Counted from the first letter of the stretch, positions 9,125-18,063 are shown. The stretch: 64,000 nt of DNA from Allochromatium vinosum DSM 180 (GCF_000025485.1 NC_013851.1:3406001-3470000), one strand, 5' to 3'. The notes: a model not told the origin generated them from the letters alone. Numbers and translations: made by a program.

Positions 9125-9197
9125 TCCCGACCGGATCGGGCGTCCAGCGTTCACCAGCACCCGAACCCTCCATTCACTCACAGATCCAGGTACCGGC

Positions 9198-9671
9198 ATG
9201 ACCGAAGAGCAGCAGACCAGCGAACGTCAATTCTCCGTACAGCGCGTCTACACCAAGGACGTCTCCTTCGAGTCGCCCAATGCGCCCGAGATCTTCCGGG
9301 GCGAGTGGAAGCCGCGTCACGAGCTCAACCTCAACACCAAGATCAACCAGCTCGACGCCACCGTCTACGAGGTGGTGCTCGCGGTCACGGTGACGGTCAA
9401 GGTCGAGGACAAGACCGCCTTCCTGGTCGAGGTGCAGCAAGCCGGTATCTTCACCGCCCAGGGCTTTTCCGAGGAGGATCTCGGGCCGTTGCTCGGCGCC
9501 TACTGCCCCAACCTGCTCTTCCCCTATGCGCGCGAGGTCGTCTCGGATCTGGTGGTCAAGGGCAGCTTCCCGCAACTGGTGCTCCAGCACGTCAACTTCG
9601 ACGTGCTCTTCGCCCAGCATCAGCAGCAGGCCGCCGAACAGGCCGGCGACGCCAAGCCGGTCCAGCACTGA
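9198..9671 (+). CDS. secB: Protein-export chaperone SecB
   Basis: A 157-residue tetrameric cytosolic chaperone that keeps preproteins unfolded and hands them to SecA. Recognisable family strings are [22 protein letters not shown] at the N-terminus, [16 protein letters not shown], and the core [20 protein letters not shown]. The length equals that of other SecB proteins. Its stop overlaps the upstream region of gpsA, which begins three bases later. Confidence 0.96.
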   Translation: MTEEQQTSERQFSVQRVYTKDVSFESPNAPEIFRGEWKPRHELNLNTKINQLDATVYEVVLAVTVTVKVEDKTAFLVEVQQAGIFTAQGFSEEDLGPLLGAYCPNLLFPYAREVVSDLVVKGSFPQLVLQHVNFDVLFAQHQQQAAEQAGDAKPVQH

Positions 9672-9673
9672 CC

Positions 9674-10678
9674 ATGCGCACGCCGGCCCGGATCGCTCTG
9701 CTCGGCCCCGGTTCCTGGGGCACGGCCCTGGGGCTGCAACTGTGCCGCAACGGTCACGAGGTGCGGCTGTGGGGGCATGAGACGGCTCAGATCGAGGCGA
9801 TCCGCCGCGATGGCGAGAATCGTCACTTCCTGCCCGGTCATCCGCTCCCGGCCGGGATGCACCCGACGGATTCGCTCGACGCAGCGCTCGACGAGGCCAC
9901 CGACTGTCTGGTGGTCGTGCCGAGCCAGGCCTTCCGGCTGGTCGCGCGCCAGTTGGCCGAGCGTCTGCCCGCTGATTTTGGCGTCGCCTGGGCGACCAAG
10001 GGCCTGGACGTGGCCAGCGGTCAACTGCTGCACACGGTCGCTCTGGAAGAACTCGGTGAGCGGCCGCTGGCCGTGGTCTCGGGTCCGAGCTTCGCCGGCG
10101 AGGTCGCGCGCGAACTGCCGACAGCGGTGACGGTCGCCTCCAACCAGCCGGAGTTCGCGACCCGCTTCGCGACCCTGCTGCATGGTTCGACCTTTCGCGC
10201 CTATACCAGCCCGGACATGGTCGGGGTGGAGATCTGCGGCGCGGCCAAGAACGTGCTGGCCATCGCCACCGGCATCGCCGATGGTCTGGGGTTCGGGGCC
10301 AATACGCGCGCGGCGCTCATCACCCGTGGACTGGCCGAACTGATCCGGGTCGGGACCGCGCTCGGCGGTCGACCCGAGACCTTCACCGGACTGGCCGGGC
10401 TCGGGGATCTGGTGCTCACCTGCACCGACGATCAGTCGCGCAACCGGCGCATGGGGCTGGCGCTGGCGCGCGGCCGGACCGTCGACGAAGCCAAGGCCGA
10501 GATCGGACAGGAGGTCGAGGGTGTCATCACGGCCCTGGCCGTCCATCGTCTCGCCGCGCGGCTCGGGATCGAGATGCCGATCAGCGAGCAGGTCTATCGC
10601 GTGCTCCACGAAGGCGTCTCGCCGGCCGAGGCCACGCGCGCCCTCCTGGAGCGCGAGCCCAAGCCGGAGTTCGGCTAG
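9674..10678 (+). CDS. gpsA: Glycerol-3-phosphate dehydrogenase (NAD(P)+)
   Basis: A 334-residue enzyme that reduces dihydroxyacetone phosphate to sn-glycerol-3-phosphate for phospholipid synthesis. The N-terminal dinucleotide fold has IALLGPGSWGTALGLQL. The family signatures are ATKGLD, SGPSFAGEVARELPTAVTVAS and the catalytic GAAKNVLAIATGIADGLGFGANTRAALITRGL, followed by GLAGLGDLVLTCT. I used the ATG at 9674, three bases after the secB stop. Its end overlaps the end of trmL on the other strand by four bases. Confidence 0.96.
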   Translation: MRTPARIALLGPGSWGTALGLQLCRNGHEVRLWGHETAQIEAIRRDGENRHFLPGHPLPAGMHPTDSLDAALDEATDCLVVVPSQAFRLVARQLAERLPADFGVAWATKGLDVASGQLLHTVALEELGERPLAVVSGPSFAGEVARELPTAVTVASNQPEFATRFATLLHGSTFRAYTSPDMVGVEICGAAKNVLAIATGIADGLGFGANTRAALITRGLAELIRVGTALGGRPETFTGLAGLGDLVLTCTDDQSRNRRMGLALARGRTVDEAKAEIGQEVEGVITALAVHRLAARLGIEMPISEQVYRVLHEGVSPAEATRALLEREPKPEFG

Positions 10679-11151
10679 GCCCTTATTTCAGCCGCGCCGG
10701 CGAATCCCTGCCGGCGCCAGGCCTCGTAGAGCACGACGGCCACGGCATTGGAGAGATTGAGACTGCGGTTGCCCGGACGCATGGGGATCTGGAGACGGTG
10801 CTCTTCGGAGACGGACTCCAGCACGGATTCCGGCAACCCGCGGGTCTCCGGGCCGAACAGAAAGGCATCCCCCGGCTGGAACTCCAGATCGACATAGGGC
10901 ACACGCCCGCGTGTGCTGACGGCCAGCAGCCTGGGCTGTTCCAGGGTCGCGAGACAGGCCGCCAGTGACGCATGTGTCCGCACGTCCGCCCACTCCCGAT
11001 AGTCCAGTCCGGCGCGCCGCAACTGCCGGTCGTCGAGCGAGAAGCCGAGCGGCTCGATCAGATGCAGACGCGCGCCGAGATTGGCGGTCAGACGCATGAC
11101 ATTGCCGGTATTGGGCGGAATTTCCGGCTCGTAGAGGATGATCTCGAACAT
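10675..11151 (-). CDS. trmL: tRNA (cytidine(34)-2'-O)-methyltransferase
   Basis: A 158-residue SPOUT-class methyltransferase that 2'-O-methylates the wobble base of tRNA-Leu isoacceptors. The conserved elements are PEIPPNTGNVMRL at the N-terminus, FGPETRGLP in the middle and the knot region IPMRPGNRSLNLSNAVAVVLYEA at the C-terminus that binds S-adenosylmethionine. The compact length without extra domains is typical of TrmL. It is convergent with gpsA. Confidence 0.94.
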   Translation of the reverse strand: MFEIILYEPEIPPNTGNVMRLTANLGARLHLIEPLGFSLDDRQLRRAGLDYREWADVRTHASLAACLATLEQPRLLAVSTRGRVPYVDLEFQPGDAFLFGPETRGLPESVLESVSEEHRLQIPMRPGNRSLNLSNAVAVVLYEAWRRQGFAGAAEIRA

Positions 11152-11161
11152 ATCGGGAGGC

Positions 11162-11192
11162 TTTACATCTTTTCCTAGGCGCGTGCTATATT
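11162..11192 (+). promoter_or_regulatory. Candidate sigma-70 promoter for the 74-residue gene
   Basis: TTTACA at 11162-11167 and TATATT at 11187-11192 are separated by 19 bases, slightly long. The site stands in the only intergenic space before the small gene at 11258 and next to an AT-rich patch. Confidence 0.35.
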
Positions 11193-11257
11193 AATGCATC
11201 CGCATTTACTGAAACCACAAGGCTTCACGGCCAATCCCAGACCGGGGGACACCTTCC

Positions 11258-11482
11258 ATGACCGACATCGCTGCGCTGAAGCAAGAAAAGCAAGAGCTGA
11301 TCGACAAGATGCTGGAGATGCAGAAGCAGTTCATCGAATACGAGCACCAGCACGGTGTCTCCGGCAAGGACTACTGGGCCTCCTCAGACGGCATGCTCGC
11401 CAACTATCGTCAGGAATACATGGATATGGCCAATCGCGTCGTGGATCTGGCGCACGAGATCGTTGGTTCCTCGCGTATCTGA
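11258..11482 (+). CDS. Small helical protein of unknown function (74 aa)
   Basis: A 74-residue soluble protein with no signal peptide and no cysteine. It opens with a heptad-like amphipathic helix (LKQEKQELIDKMLEMQKQFIEYEHQHG). A short DYW-containing turn and a second helix (YRQEYMDMANRVVDLAHEIVG) follow. A helix-turn-helix dimer or hairpin is the likely fold. It has its own promoter-like sequence and a good terminator hairpin just downstream, so it is a monocistronic gene. I do not recognise the function. Codon use matches its neighbours, which argues for a real gene. Confidence 0.75.
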   Translation: MTDIAALKQEKQELIDKMLEMQKQFIEYEHQHGVSGKDYWASSDGMLANYRQEYMDMANRVVDLAHEIVGSSRI

Positions 11483-11508
11483 GACGAGTCGTCTGGACGA
11501 ACCCTGTG

Positions 11509-11530
11509 AAGCCCGCCCAAGTGCGGGTTT
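11509..11530 (+). terminator. Intrinsic terminator after the 74-residue gene
   Basis: AAGCCCGC (11509-11516), a six-base loop, and GCGGGTTT (11523-11530) form an 8-bp stem with one G-T pair. It is followed by a short T-rich stretch (CGTCGTTTT). It lies 27 bases after the stop codon. Confidence 0.7.
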
Positions 11531-11554
11531 CGTCGTTTTGGCGGCCACCGCCGC

Positions 11555-12538
11555 TCACTCCCCCATCACCGCCGCGCTGAACCCTTCACGCAGCCTGGGT
11601 ACATTCGGATCGACACAGATCAGGCTGGCGGTCAGGCGGTTCCGGCACTGGATGTCCAGATAGATCTGGACCGGCTGATCGGCCGATTTCTGCGTCCAGG
11701 CGATCGTCAGGGTGCGAATCTCTCGCTCGTCCTGTTGAAAGGCGATCAGCAGCCCAGGGCCCAGAACCTCACCCTGGCGTTCCGAATGCGCACGGACATA
11801 GCTGACAGCACGCTCCCAATAGGTATGGCACTGGACCCGATCGCGGCAGTCCACCAGGGTCGAGCCATTGCGTTCCGGCCTGGCCGCCCAGTCGAGTTCA
11901 TCCGGCGCCGGCAAACGCCTGATCTGCCTGAAGCGCACGATATCACCCTCGAATTCGTCCTCAACGCTCTGCTTGCGCGATTCGTTGTCGACGATCTCGG
12001 TATAGCCATCACGGATGTTCGTCATCGATGCGTCGATCTTGCTCATCAGATCGAGCGGGACGGGCTCGTCCTGCTTCTGGAGTGCCCGCATCTCTTCGTA
12101 GAGGGCGATCAGTGTTCGGGTCTCGTCGCGCATGTCATCGCGCTTGGCCTGGATGCTCGCCTCGATCGCCGCGATTCGGCCATCACGGGCCAGTTCCAGC
12201 TCATCGACCGTGCGGTAGCGCTGCAACCGCTGTTCGTCCTCGACGCGGCGCCGCTCCGCCTCGGCCCGCCGGTGCTCCAGTTCGCGCGCTTTTCCGGTCG
12301 GTACCCCCGGCTGGGTCTCGATCGTGATCCCATGCTCCGACAGGCGGGCGCGTTCCTTGTCGGCATGCGATGGGGGCACCTGATCGGTATAGTGGACTTC
12401 GCCCTGATCGTCGACCCAACGATACAACTGCTGGGCCGTCGAGGACGGGGACAGAAGCCCGAGGACCAGGAGCAGTACCAGTACCGCCAGTGGCCGGTAT
12501 GAATCGAGCAGCTTGGATGGAAGCGGCCCGATGGTCAT
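11555..12538 (-). CDS. DUF4124-domain periplasmic protein
   Basis: A 327-residue protein. A hydrophobic segment (LAVLVLLLVLGLLSPSSTAQ) acts as signal or anchor and is followed immediately by the DUF4124 signature QLYRWVDDQGEVHYTDQVPP. The middle is rich in Glu/Arg and probably helical (HRRAEAERRRVEDEQRLQRY). The C-terminal third contains four cysteines (CRDRVQC, CRN, CVD) that may form disulfides in the periplasm. The function of the family is unknown. It starts three bases after the stop of pyrE and is probably co-transcribed with it. Confidence 0.85.
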   Translation of the reverse strand: MTIGPLPSKLLDSYRPLAVLVLLLVLGLLSPSSTAQQLYRWVDDQGEVHYTDQVPPSHADKERARLSEHGITIETQPGVPTGKARELEHRRAEAERRRVEDEQRLQRYRTVDELELARDGRIAAIEASIQAKRDDMRDETRTLIALYEEMRALQKQDEPVPLDLMSKIDASMTNIRDGYTEIVDNESRKQSVEDEFEGDIVRFRQIRRLPAPDELDWAARPERNGSTLVDCRDRVQCHTYWERAVSYVRAHSERQGEVLGPGLLIAFQQDEREIRTLTIAWTQKSADQPVQIYLDIQCRNRLTASLICVDPNVPRLREGFSAAVMGE

Positions 12539-12541
12539 GTC

Positions 12542-13183
12542 TCAGATTCCGTGGTCCGCGCGATAGGTTCGCATGGATTCCAGCAGAGCCGTGTCCGTAC
12601 CCCGCTCTTCGAGATAGAGGATGAGATCGGCCATTGTCAGCAGACTCTGGACCGGCAGGCCGAATTGATCCTCGACCTCCTGCACCGCCGAGCGCTCACC
12701 CTGACCGCGTTCCTGGCGGTCGAGTGCGATGACCACACCCGCCGGCGTGGCGCCGGCCGCGCGGATGATCTCGACCGATTCGCGCACCGAGGTGCCGGCC
12801 GTGATGACATCGTCGATGATGAGGATGCGTCCGGCGAGCGGCGAGCCGACGATCAGTCCGCCCTCGCCGTGATCCTTGGCCTCCTTGCGGTTGAAGGCAT
12901 AGGGCGTATCGCGTCCATGCTCGGTGGCCAGCAGCACGGCCGTGGCGGCGGCCAGCGGGATGCCTTTGTAGGCCGGACCGTAGAGCACGTCGAACTCGAT
13001 CCCGGAGGACTGGATGCCGTGCGCATAGGCGCGCGCCAGCCGTGCGAGCCGCTGCCCCGTGGCGAAGAGACCCGCGTTGAAGAAATAAGGACTGCGGCGA
13101 CCGGATTTGAGCGTGAAGTCACCAAAGCGCAGGGCGCCGATCCCGGTGGCGAAATCCAGCAGTTCACGTTGATAATCGAGCAT
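12542..13183 (-). CDS. pyrE: Orotate phosphoribosyltransferase
   Basis: A 213-residue enzyme converting orotate and PRPP to orotidine 5'-phosphate in pyrimidine synthesis. The PRPP-binding signature [17 protein letters not shown] is intact. The N-terminal part has [21 protein letters not shown] and the catalytic-loop region [13 protein letters not shown] with the conserved lysines and histidine. The length matches the family. Confidence 0.95.
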   Translation of the reverse strand: MLDYQRELLDFATGIGALRFGDFTLKSGRRSPYFFNAGLFATGQRLARLARAYAHGIQSSGIEFDVLYGPAYKGIPLAAATAVLLATEHGRDTPYAFNRKEAKDHGEGGLIVGSPLAGRILIIDDVITAGTSVRESVEIIRAAGATPAGVVIALDRQERGQGERSAVQEVEDQFGLPVQSLLTMADLILYLEERGTDTALLESMRTYRADHGI

Positions 13184-13267
13184 CGATGAGATCCTGTCCG
13201 CCCTGGCGGAAATGAGTGAAGCCTCGGGATCGCGTCTCGGTGAGTCGGGTTCCGGGAGGTCTCCACG

Positions 13268-13948
13268 ATGGAAGTGTCACAGCCACAAGTGTACTTCACC
13301 GCTCTGGCCGTCGGGCTGTTGGGTGGTGTGCATTGTCTGACCATGTGCGGCGGGCTGGTCGCTACGCTGACACTGGGTCTGAGTCCCGAGCTACGCCGCG
13401 ATCCCTGGCGGATGTTGCCTTATCAGCTCGTCTACAATCTAGCGCGCCTCACGGGCTATACGGTGGCGGGTGCGCTCTTCGGCGCCCTGGGCACGCTGCT
13501 GATCGCGCTGGAGATCCTGCCGGCGATGCGCCACCTGCTCCAGGCACTGGCGGGCGTGATGATGATCCTGCTGGGACTCTATCTGGCCGGCTGGTCCAGG
13601 GGACTGCTCCAGGCCGTCGAGCGCCAGGGTGCGCGGTTCTGGCAGCGGCTGGAACCCATCGCGCGGCGCGTCCTGCCGGTCCGAACCCTGGTACAGGCGG
13701 CCGTCATCGGCTTCCTCTGGGCCTGGCTGCCCTGTGGCCTGGTCTACAGCGTGCTCATCATGGCGATGGCCAGCGGCCAGGCGCTCACCGGGGCGCTAGT
13801 CATGCTGGCCTTCGGACTCGGCACCCTGCCGAACCTGCTCGGTATCGCGCTCCTGGCCGGCGCCGTGGCGCGTCTGGTCGAGCGCCTCTGGGTCAGGCGT
13901 CTGGCCGGACTGCTGGTGATCGGATTCGGACTGACGGTCTTCCTGTGA
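13268..13948 (+). CDS. TauE/SafE-type (COG2836) membrane protein
   Basis: A 226-residue integral membrane protein with about six hydrophobic helices. The N-terminal [13 protein letters not shown] and the internal [19 protein letters not shown] mark the sulfite exporter TauE/SafE-like family COG2836, which is related to the DsbD transmembrane fold. The paired Met-Cys and Pro-Cys positions in the two half-repeats resemble metal or thiol-handling sites; members often sit near cytochrome oxidase assembly genes. Here the neighbours (pyrE, gmhA-like) give no hint of substrate. A sulfite-exporting role is not demonstrated. Confidence 0.82.
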   Translation: MEVSQPQVYFTALAVGLLGGVHCLTMCGGLVATLTLGLSPELRRDPWRMLPYQLVYNLARLTGYTVAGALFGALGTLLIALEILPAMRHLLQALAGVMMILLGLYLAGWSRGLLQAVERQGARFWQRLEPIARRVLPVRTLVQAAVIGFLWAWLPCGLVYSVLIMAMASGQALTGALVMLAFGLGTLPNLLGIALLAGAVARLVERLWVRRLAGLLVIGFGLTVFL

Positions 13949-13956
13949 GTCCGGCT

Positions 13957-14583
13957 TCAGCCCTGGCTCAGCGACTCGACGACCTCGCACAGGAAGTGCC
14001 CCAGCACCAGATGGATCTCCTGGATGCGGGGCGTCTCGCGCGAGGGAACGGCGAGCACGATGTCGGCCTGGGGCGGTAGATCCGCGTGCCGGGCGCCGGT
14101 CAGCAGCACGCTCAGGACGCCTTTGCCGGTCGCTGTCTCCAGGGCACGGCGCACATTGGGTGAACGCCCGCTGGTCGACAGCGCCCAGAGCACATCTCCC
14201 GGACGGGCCAGCGCGGCGAGCTGACGTGCGAAGATCTCGTCGAAGGAGAAGTCGTTGGCGACGGCCGAGGTGGCGCTGGTGTCGAAACCGAGCGCAATGG
14301 CCGGCAGCGGACGGCGGCTCTTGTCGAGGAAGGGGCCGATCAATTCGCCGCTCAGATGGGTCGCCTCGCCCGCGCTGCCGCCGTTGCCGCAGATGAAGAG
14401 CGTCCCGCCGCGTGCGATGGACTCAGCGGTTCGGGTCGCGGCCTCCAGCGTCGCCGCCAGCAGCGCCTCGTCGGCGCGCACACGCCCGAGCAGCTCCAGC
14501 GTGGCATCGAGTCGGCTCGTCAACCGCTCTGCGAGCGCCTGGGCCGCGGAGGCGTTGGCCGGAGCGCTGTTTTCGTTTTGCAC
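13957..14583 (-). CDS. gmhA: SIS-domain sugar isomerase, GmhA-like
   Basis: A 208-residue phosphosugar isomerase. The SIS motif FICGNGGSAGEATHLSGEL carries the His and Glu expected for sedoheptulose-7-phosphate isomerase, the first step to ADP-heptose for lipopolysaccharide. LWALSTSGRSPNVRRAL binds the phosphate, and the C-terminal IQEIHLVLGHFLCEVVE contains the second conserved histidine region. The paralogue DiaA, a DnaA-binding protein, has the same fold, so that role cannot be excluded. It is convergent with the TauE/SafE gene. Confidence 0.82.
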   Translation of the reverse strand: MQNENSAPANASAAQALAERLTSRLDATLELLGRVRADEALLAATLEAATRTAESIARGGTLFICGNGGSAGEATHLSGELIGPFLDKSRRPLPAIALGFDTSATSAVANDFSFDEIFARQLAALARPGDVLWALSTSGRSPNVRRALETATGKGVLSVLLTGARHADLPPQADIVLAVPSRETPRIQEIHLVLGHFLCEVVESLSQG

Positions 14584-14799
14584 AGATTTGATTCCGAGTG
14601 TTTGTTTTCAACAATGTTCAGATCGCCGCCAACCTCGGGCCGGGCGCATTCTAACATCAGGCACGGCCCGGACTCCGGACGGGACTCGACACCCAGCCGA
14701 AGCGACGCGATCAGCCGCCTGCCGATCGAACGCCCTGTTTCGTGCTATACCACTCATGGACGCTTGCATCCTGTACCCCCAATCCAAGGGTCGAAGATC

Positions 14800-15459
14800 A
14801 TGAGCAATCTCGCGGACAGACAACGGCAGGCACTCGGCCAGATCGCCGAGATCAAGCGCATTTCCTGTGCGATCGATCATGCCTTGCAACACCGGACGCC
14901 AGCGGCCGTTCTGATCACGAGCGCCCAGCAGGGAGAGGGCAAGAGTCTCTTCGCCTCCGCGCTCGCGACCAGCATGGCGAGTCTGGGGCAGCATCGCGTG
15001 GTCTTGCTGGATCTCAACTGGTATCGGCCGGCGGTCCATCACTGTTTCGGCCTGGAATCGAATCAAACGATGTCACATATCCTTCAGGCCGACATCGACG
15101 CCCTCGTGACCAAGAGCCAGGGTCAGAGACCCGACCTGCTACTCGCCCCCACCGATCATCGGGATCATGCGCCGATGAACGGTGATGTCTTTGGCACCTT
15201 CAAGCACCTGATCGAACGCATCAAGCAAGCCTATGACTACGTCATCGTCGACAGTGCCTCCATTTTTCCAACCAACCGGATGATGATCGACCCCGTGATG
15301 CTCTCCGCGATGGTCGATGGTGTCGTACTGGTCGTCCAGGCTGGCTTCGCGCCGAGACAGCACGTCAAGCGTGCCTGCACGATCATGCAGGCGGCCGGTG
15401 CCACGATGATCGGTGTGACCATCAATCAACATCGCCCGACACTGGCCGCCCCGTCATGA
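14800..15459 (+). CDS. CpsD/CapB-like P-loop ATPase of polysaccharide synthesis
   Basis: A 219-residue cytoplasmic protein of the bacterial tyrosine-kinase (BY-kinase)/MinD-like family. Walker A is SAQQGEGKSLFASALATSMA, Walker A' is VVLLDLNWYRPAVHHCFG and Walker B is YDYVIVDSASIF. Such proteins regulate polysaccharide chain length together with a Wzz-type membrane partner, which here is the next gene. Unlike typical kinases it has no C-terminal tyrosine cluster (end: NQHRPTLAAPS), so it may lack autokinase function. I used the ATG at 14800. Confidence 0.78.
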   Translation: MSNLADRQRQALGQIAEIKRISCAIDHALQHRTPAAVLITSAQQGEGKSLFASALATSMASLGQHRVVLLDLNWYRPAVHHCFGLESNQTMSHILQADIDALVTKSQGQRPDLLLAPTDHRDHAPMNGDVFGTFKHLIERIKQAYDYVIVDSASIFPTNRMMIDPVMLSAMVDGVVLVVQAGFAPRQHVKRACTIMQAAGATMIGVTINQHRPTLAAPS

Positions 15460-15542
15460 CGGACAGCGCCGTTCGCACAGCAACATCCCGCGTGCGACCG
15501 TCGATCGGGGTAGCCGATACGCTCGAATACAGGTAGGACGAC

Positions 15543-16289
15543 ATGAGCTTCTACATCAAATGTTATCTCTCTGCCTTCCGGGAGCACAGACACTGGACAC
15601 TCATTGCCCTGGTGCCCGTCATGCTCTATCTGCTCGTTGCGGCTGTGCGGGTCGACAATTTTCTGATTACCCAGGACTTCACGTATTCCGGAGAGATCCG
15701 CATCGCCATGTCCCATCGCCCGGTCGACACGCTGACGCTGGATGCGTTGCTGACCGACCCGGATCGGCTCTTTCTCGATACCTTCGCGCTCAGTCAGCTA
15801 CAGCAACGACTCGAATTCCAGCCGCAGATCCATGAGCTACCGACGAGTCAGGGACTCAAGCGTCTGGCCCATGGTTCCATGCACCTGTCGAGCCGGCCTG
15901 ATTCACGGCTGCGCCTGACCTATACAGGCTCCCATGTCCATATCGGCGAGACAATGGTCGATTTCTACAGCCAATTGCTCGTTCAGCGCGTCGAGGCTGG
16001 TGCGGCACGACATTCGGACACTGCCGCCGCACCACCCAGCTTCAAACCCGTTGGCCCGCTGACCACGACGGGTGTGGCAAGCCTCTGGAGCGCGGAGCGG
16101 CTGCCGCGTGCGATCCTGGTTTTCGTCCTGTCGCTGCTGGCGGTGGTGCTCCTGATCGGAATCCTGGATCTGTCCGATCCCTCGTTCAAATCCGAGCGCC
16201 AGATCGCGCGTTATCTCGACCTGCCGGTTCTCGGATCCATGCCCGATGCACGTCAACTGGCGCGTCATCTCGAAAAGACGCAAGACTGA
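15543..16289 (+). CDS. Wzz-like polysaccharide co-polymerase, divergent
   Basis: A 248-residue inner-membrane protein with a helix near the N-terminus (WTLIALVPVMLYLLVAAV), a periplasmic part of about 150 residues and a second helix (AILVFVLSLLAVVLLIGILDL). A short cytoplasmic tail follows (LDLPVLGSMPDARQLAR). The VLGSMP string after the second helix recurs in Wzz/ExoP proteins that precede a BY-kinase domain. It probably pairs with the ATPase at 14800 to control chain length or export of a surface polysaccharide. No polymerase or flippase genes are adjacent. Confidence 0.7.
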   Translation: MSFYIKCYLSAFREHRHWTLIALVPVMLYLLVAAVRVDNFLITQDFTYSGEIRIAMSHRPVDTLTLDALLTDPDRLFLDTFALSQLQQRLEFQPQIHELPTSQGLKRLAHGSMHLSSRPDSRLRLTYTGSHVHIGETMVDFYSQLLVQRVEAGAARHSDTAAAPPSFKPVGPLTTTGVASLWSAERLPRAILVFVLSLLAVVLLIGILDLSDPSFKSERQIARYLDLPVLGSMPDARQLARHLEKTQD

Positions 16290-16380
16290 TGAGCGACCGC
16301 ACGCGGTGGAATCACTCGAGCCGCATCGAGCGGGCCGAGTCGGGTCCGTATCGATCCTCACAATGGACGCGGCCGGCGTC

Positions 16381-16396
16381 TGTCGCGATGCTCACA
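16381..16396 (+). promoter_or_regulatory. NifA upstream activator sequence TGT-N10-ACA
   Basis: TGT at 16381-16383 and ACA at 16394-16396 are separated by exactly ten bases, the NifA consensus. The site is 62 bases before the -24 element of the nifB promoter. Confidence 0.75.
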
Positions 16397-16429
16397 AGGG
16401 CGCGCCGATCCATTTGCAAAATGCACAAC

Positions 16430-16442
16430 AATCAATGATCTA
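16430..16442 (+). promoter_or_regulatory. Candidate IHF site
   Basis: AATCAATGATCTA matches WATCAANNNNTTR except at one position. It lies between the NifA site and the sigma-54 promoter, where DNA bending by IHF normally helps NifA contact the polymerase. Confidence 0.4.
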
Positions 16443-16457
16443 GGCTGTTTAAAAAGA

Positions 16458-16474
16458 TTGGCGCGCGCTTTGCT
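16458..16474 (+). promoter_or_regulatory. Sigma-54 (-24/-12) promoter of nifB
   Basis: TTGGCGCGCGCTTTGCT has GG and GC doublets separated by ten bases, as in YTGGCACG-N4-TTGCW; the mismatch is G for A in the -24 box. The start codon of nifB is 60 bases downstream. Confidence 0.82.
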
Positions 16475-16533
16475 TCAAGACCTCCAGACACTCGATTCAA
16501 CGGGGCCGGCGCCCCTGATTCACTGGAGGCGGC

Positions 16534-18036
16534 ATGATGGAGTTGAAGGTACAGACCCAAGGGGGTTGCGCGTCGAGCGGCTGTGGTAGCAGCGCCGACC
16601 GGCTGGCTCATCTGCCCGAGGCGATCCGCGCCAAGGTCAACAATCATCCTTGCTTCTCCGAGGACGCGCATCATCACTATGCGCGCATGCATGTCGCGGT
16701 CGCTCCAGCCTGCAACATCCAGTGTCACTACTGCAATCGCAAGTACGACTGTGCCAATGAGTCGCGGCCGGGTGTCGTCTCCGAACTCCTGACGCCGGAT
16801 CAGGCGGTCAAGAAGGTGCTGGCGGTGGCGGCGGCCATCCCGCAGATGACGGTGCTCGGCATCGCCGGTCCAGGCGATCCGCTCGCCAATCCCGAGCGCA
16901 CTCTGGAGACCTTCCGCCAGCTCGCCGAGAAGGCGCCCGACATCCGGCTGTGCGTCTCGACCAATGGTCTGGCCCTGCCCGATCTGGTCGACGAACTCTG
17001 TCAGTACAACATCGAGCACGTCACCATCACCATCAACTGTGTCGACCCGGACGTCGGCGCCAAGATCTATCCCTGGATCTTCTGGAACAATCGGCGCATC
17101 AAGGGACGCAAGGCCGCCGAGATCCTGATCCGGCGTCAGCAGGAGGGTCTGGAGAAGCTGGTCGCGCGCGGGGTGCTGGTCAAGGTCAACTCGGTGCTGA
17201 TTCCGGGTGTGAACGATGAGCATCTCAAGGAAGTCAGCCGGGTGGTCAAAGCCAAGGGCGCCTTCCTGCACAACGTCATGCCGCTGATCGCTGAACCCGA
17301 GCATGGCACCTTCTACGGACTCATGGGCCAGCGCAGCCCGACCTCGGCCGAACTCACCGCCCTCCAGGACGCCTGCGCCGGCGACATGGCCATGATGCGC
17401 CACTGCCGTCAGTGCCGCGCCGACGCGGTCGGGATGCTGGGCGAGGATCGCGGTCAGGAGTTCACGCTCGACAAGATCGAACACCTGGAGATCGACTACG
17501 CCGCCGCCATGCAGAAGCGCGCCGAGGTCCAGGCCGAGATCGAGGCCAGGCGCGCGGCGCCACATCAGCCGGCCAAGGCGGCCTTCGTCTCGCTCGCCTC
17601 GATCGAGCGCGTCCGGCCCCAGCCGAAACCGGCCGAGCCGCGTCCGGTGCTGATGGCGGTTGCGACCACCGGCGGCGGCGTCATCGACCAGCACTTCGGT
17701 CATGCGCGCGCGTTCCGGATCTACGAAGCCTCCGTGCAGGACGTGCGCTTCATCGGGACGCGCCAGGTCGATCTCTACTGCACCGGCAGCGATACCTGCG
17801 GCGAGGCCGAGACCCGCCTGGAGCAGACCATCCGCGCACTCGACGGCTGCGAGGCGGTGCTGTGCGCGCGCATCGGCTACGAACCCTGGGGCAAGCTGGA
17901 GGCCGCCGGCATCACGCCCAACGGCGAACATGCCCTGGAACCGATCGAAGAGGCCGTCGCCGCCGTCTATCGCGAATGGCTCGACGCGGGTCGGCTGGCG
18001 CCCGTCGCCGCCGCATCCGAGCGGTTGTCGGCCTGA
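16534..18036 (+). CDS. nifB: FeMo-cofactor biosynthesis protein NifB
   Basis: A 500-residue radical-SAM enzyme that fuses [4Fe-4S] clusters and inserts carbide to make NifB-co, the core of nitrogenase cofactor. The SAM cluster motif CNIQCHYC has its cysteines at 60, 64 and 67. HPCFSEDAHHHYARMHVAVAPACN is the classic N-terminal signature, and GIAGPGDPLANPERTLETF is the SAM-binding GxP region. After about residue 365 comes a NifX/NafY-like domain with VATTGGGVIDQHFGHARAF. A GGAGG ribosome site precedes ATG ATG; either may be used. It is the first gene behind the NifA/sigma-54 promoter. Confidence 0.97.
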   Translation: MMELKVQTQGGCASSGCGSSADRLAHLPEAIRAKVNNHPCFSEDAHHHYARMHVAVAPACNIQCHYCNRKYDCANESRPGVVSELLTPDQAVKKVLAVAAAIPQMTVLGIAGPGDPLANPERTLETFRQLAEKAPDIRLCVSTNGLALPDLVDELCQYNIEHVTITINCVDPDVGAKIYPWIFWNNRRIKGRKAAEILIRRQQEGLEKLVARGVLVKVNSVLIPGVNDEHLKEVSRVVKAKGAFLHNVMPLIAEPEHGTFYGLMGQRSPTSAELTALQDACAGDMAMMRHCRQCRADAVGMLGEDRGQEFTLDKIEHLEIDYAAAMQKRAEVQAEIEARRAAPHQPAKAAFVSLASIERVRPQPKPAEPRPVLMAVATTGGGVIDQHFGHARAFRIYEASVQDVRFIGTRQVDLYCTGSDTCGEAETRLEQTIRALDGCEAVLCARIGYEPWGKLEAAGITPNGEHALEPIEEAVAAVYREWLDAGRLAPVAAASERLSA

Positions 18037-18063
18037 GTCAGTCATCCACCGGGAGCCAACATC

